Made by a program: the position numbers and the translations under genes
Notes under the pieces: model-generated
What the model saw: only the letters and a program-made list of their open reading frames with translations
Databases searched by the model: none
Told to the model about the DNA's origin: nothing
From: Caryophanales bacterium UBA6768
Lineage (GTDB): Bacteria; Bacillota; Bacilli; Bacillales_D; Amphibacillaceae
Direction: 5' to 3'
DNA length: 13,818 nt
Assembly (NCBI GenBank): GCA_002453315.1
Contig: DKGO01000046.1
Coordinates: 1-13,818 of the forward strand
Shown: positions 12,623 to 13,818 of the stretch, one piece after another
Numbering within the stretch: the first letter of the stretch is position 1
How the letters are laid out: each line of letters starts with the position of its first letter

Positions 12623-13810
12623 CTAACGATATTCATTTTCCCCTAAATCAATGTGATTTTGCTGTCTCCAAAAATAACTAATGATAATACCGAACAGTAA
12701 AAAGATTGCTGCCGTATAAAATGGATAATCTAAATCAATATCAAACACAAATCCTCCTAGTACTGGTCCCATAACATTACCAATACTAGTAAACATCGAA
12801 TTCATTCCACTAACAAATCCTTGTTCATTACTTGCGACTTTTGATAAATAGGACGTAAATGCTGGTCTCATTAAATCAAATCCGACAAAGACGAACATTG
12901 TTACAAGTAAAATATAGGCATACGTATGAACGATAGTAGCTAAAAAAACGAGAATAGCTGAAAATATTAAACAATACCTAATAAGGACAACCTCTCCTAA
13001 TTTTTGCGCTAATTTATCAAAAAAGACAACCTGAGCTATCGCCCCAACAATACCTCCACCCGAAATAATAATCGCAATATCTTTCGGGGTAAATCCAAAT
13101 TTATGGTCTACAAATAAGCTAAATAGGGAATCAAATGCTGCTAAACCAAACGATGAAATAAATATAATAATAAATGCAATCGTATATAATGGATTAAATA
13201 TCCGTGCCAAACCTTTTCTCTTTTCTTTTACCATCCCTGCTTTATGTCGTTCAGGTTCTTTTAATAATAAAAATGAAATCAGTGCAGAAATTAGTGCAAA
13301 AAGTTCTGCAACAAAAAATGGTACCCGTGTACCAAATACTGCTAAAAACCCACCGATTCCGGGGCCAATTATAAAACCTGTGTTAATGGCTGCAGACATA
13401 TATCCCATTGCTTTTGCCCGTGTTTCTATCGTTGTAATATCAGCGATGAAAGCCGTGACTGCTGGCATAATAAAAGCTGCACTAATCCCACCTAAAAAAC
13501 GGGAAACAAATAACACTTTTACATCTTGACCCAAGCCAAATAATAGTTCAGAAAAGCTGAAAATAACTAATCCAATGACAATCATTTTCTTTCGACCAAC
13601 TGTATCTACCCACTGACCTGCGATTGGAGAAACAAGTAGTTGCATCATTGCAAATGCAGCGACTAAATATCCAACCATCTGTCCTGTTAAATGCAATTCA
13701 TTCATAATTGTCGGCAATACAGGAATGACGAGCCCAATCCCCATAAATGCAATAAACAAGTTTAACAATAATATTGATAGTGTCACATTATTTTTGGTCA
13801 CCCGTTTCAC
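12623..13810 (-). CDS. bmr: Bmr/NorA-type MFS multidrug exporter (DHA1, 12 helices)
   Basis: This 395-residue proton-coupled multidrug exporter has 12 predicted helices. Its sequence follows my memory of B. subtilis Bmr (389 residues) closely throughout: GIGLVIPVLPTIMNELHL (24-41), motif A GQWVDTVGRKK (65-75), RFLGGISAAFIMPAVTAFIAD (104-124), antiporter motif C GFIIGPGIGG (145-154), FGLAAFDSLFSLFVDHKFGF (221-240) and FVGFDLMRP. Bmr and NorA export fluoroquinolones, dyes such as ethidium, and other cationic compounds. The start is GTG 13810; a stop codon lies immediately upstream, so the gene is complete. GTG 13801 (residue 4), with AGGTG 6 nt upstream, is equally plausible. The activator gene bmrR, which follows bmr in B. 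subtilis as I recall, is not downstream here. The upstream promoter is outside the window. Confidence 0.92.
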   Translation of the reverse strand: MKRVTKNNVTLSILLLNLFIAFMGIGLVIPVLPTIMNELHLTGQMVGYLVAAFAMMQLLVSPIAGQWVDTVGRKKMIVIGLVIFSFSELLFGLGQDVKVLFVSRFLGGISAAFIMPAVTAFIADITTIETRAKAMGYMSAAINTGFIIGPGIGGFLAVFGTRVPFFVAELFALISALISFLLLKEPERHKAGMVKEKRKGLARIFNPLYTIAFIIIFISSFGLAAFDSLFSLFVDHKFGFTPKDIAIIISGGGIVGAIAQVVFFDKLAQKLGEVVLIRYCLIFSAILVFLATIVHTYAYILLVTMFVFVGFDLMRPAFTSYLSKVASNEQGFVSGMNSMFTSIGNVMGPVLGGFVFDIDLDYPFYTAAIFLLFGIIISYFWRQQNHIDLGENEYR

Positions 13811-13818
13811 CTACTTAA

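Noticed and set aside
1..13818. Phage, transposon, toxin-antitoxin, CRISPR or defence-system genes.
   Set aside because: No transposase, integrase, repeat array or known defence domain is visible, and composition is uniform along the window.

Overview
The window is AT-rich DNA from a low-GC Gram-positive bacterium, most likely Bacillaceae. The reasons are the strong AAAGGAG/AAAGGGG ribosome binding sites, TTG and GTG start codons, a lipoprotein signal and YitT-family gene of Bacillus type, and proteins that resemble Bacillus subtilis Bmr, MhqR and MhqD closely. I see no RNA gene, phage, insertion sequence or CRISPR array. Every identification comes from reading the sequence; no database was searched.

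Left part (1-3990). A small SurA-N-type lipoprotein has a readable sigma-A-like promoter and a terminator. It converges on a YitT-family membrane protein gene. A 442-bp divergent region follows; it holds a possible 27-codon small ORF and a minus-strand hairpin. Next comes a 14-helix DHA2-type MFS exporter, which shares a hairpin terminator with the cluster to its right.

Centre (3989-8813, all minus strand). This is a consolidated quinone/hydroquinone-stress cluster of the MhqR type. In transcription order the five-gene operon encodes a ring-cleaving extradiol dioxygenase, a MarR-family repressor (MhqR-like), a flavin-reductase-family protein, a small alpha/beta hydrolase (MhqD-like) and a WrbA-type NAD(P)H:quinone oxidoreductase. 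A second ring-cleaving dioxygenase lies just upstream as its own unit. Both transcription units carry an operator with the core CTCGAATTCGAG, the same inverted repeat I recall for B. subtilis MhqR. In both it covers the -35 position at the same 17-bp distance from a good -10. A third, degenerate copy lies nearer the operon start. The picture is an autoregulated circuit: quinones are reduced (WrbA, perhaps helped by the flavin protein), the hydroquinone ring is opened (two dioxygenases) and products may be hydrolysed (hydrolase).

Right part (8823-13810, minus strand). An MMPL/RND transporter gene is followed, 4 bp after its stop, by a secreted protein with Leu-x-x-Gly heptad repeats, and the unit ends in a strong terminator. 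Upstream is a Bmr/NorA-type MFS multidrug exporter. With two MFS pumps, an RND pump and the quinone cluster, the window reads as a xenobiotic-defence neighbourhood. No new enzyme class is evident; the operator-promoter architecture and the gene content of the cluster are its most distinctive parts.
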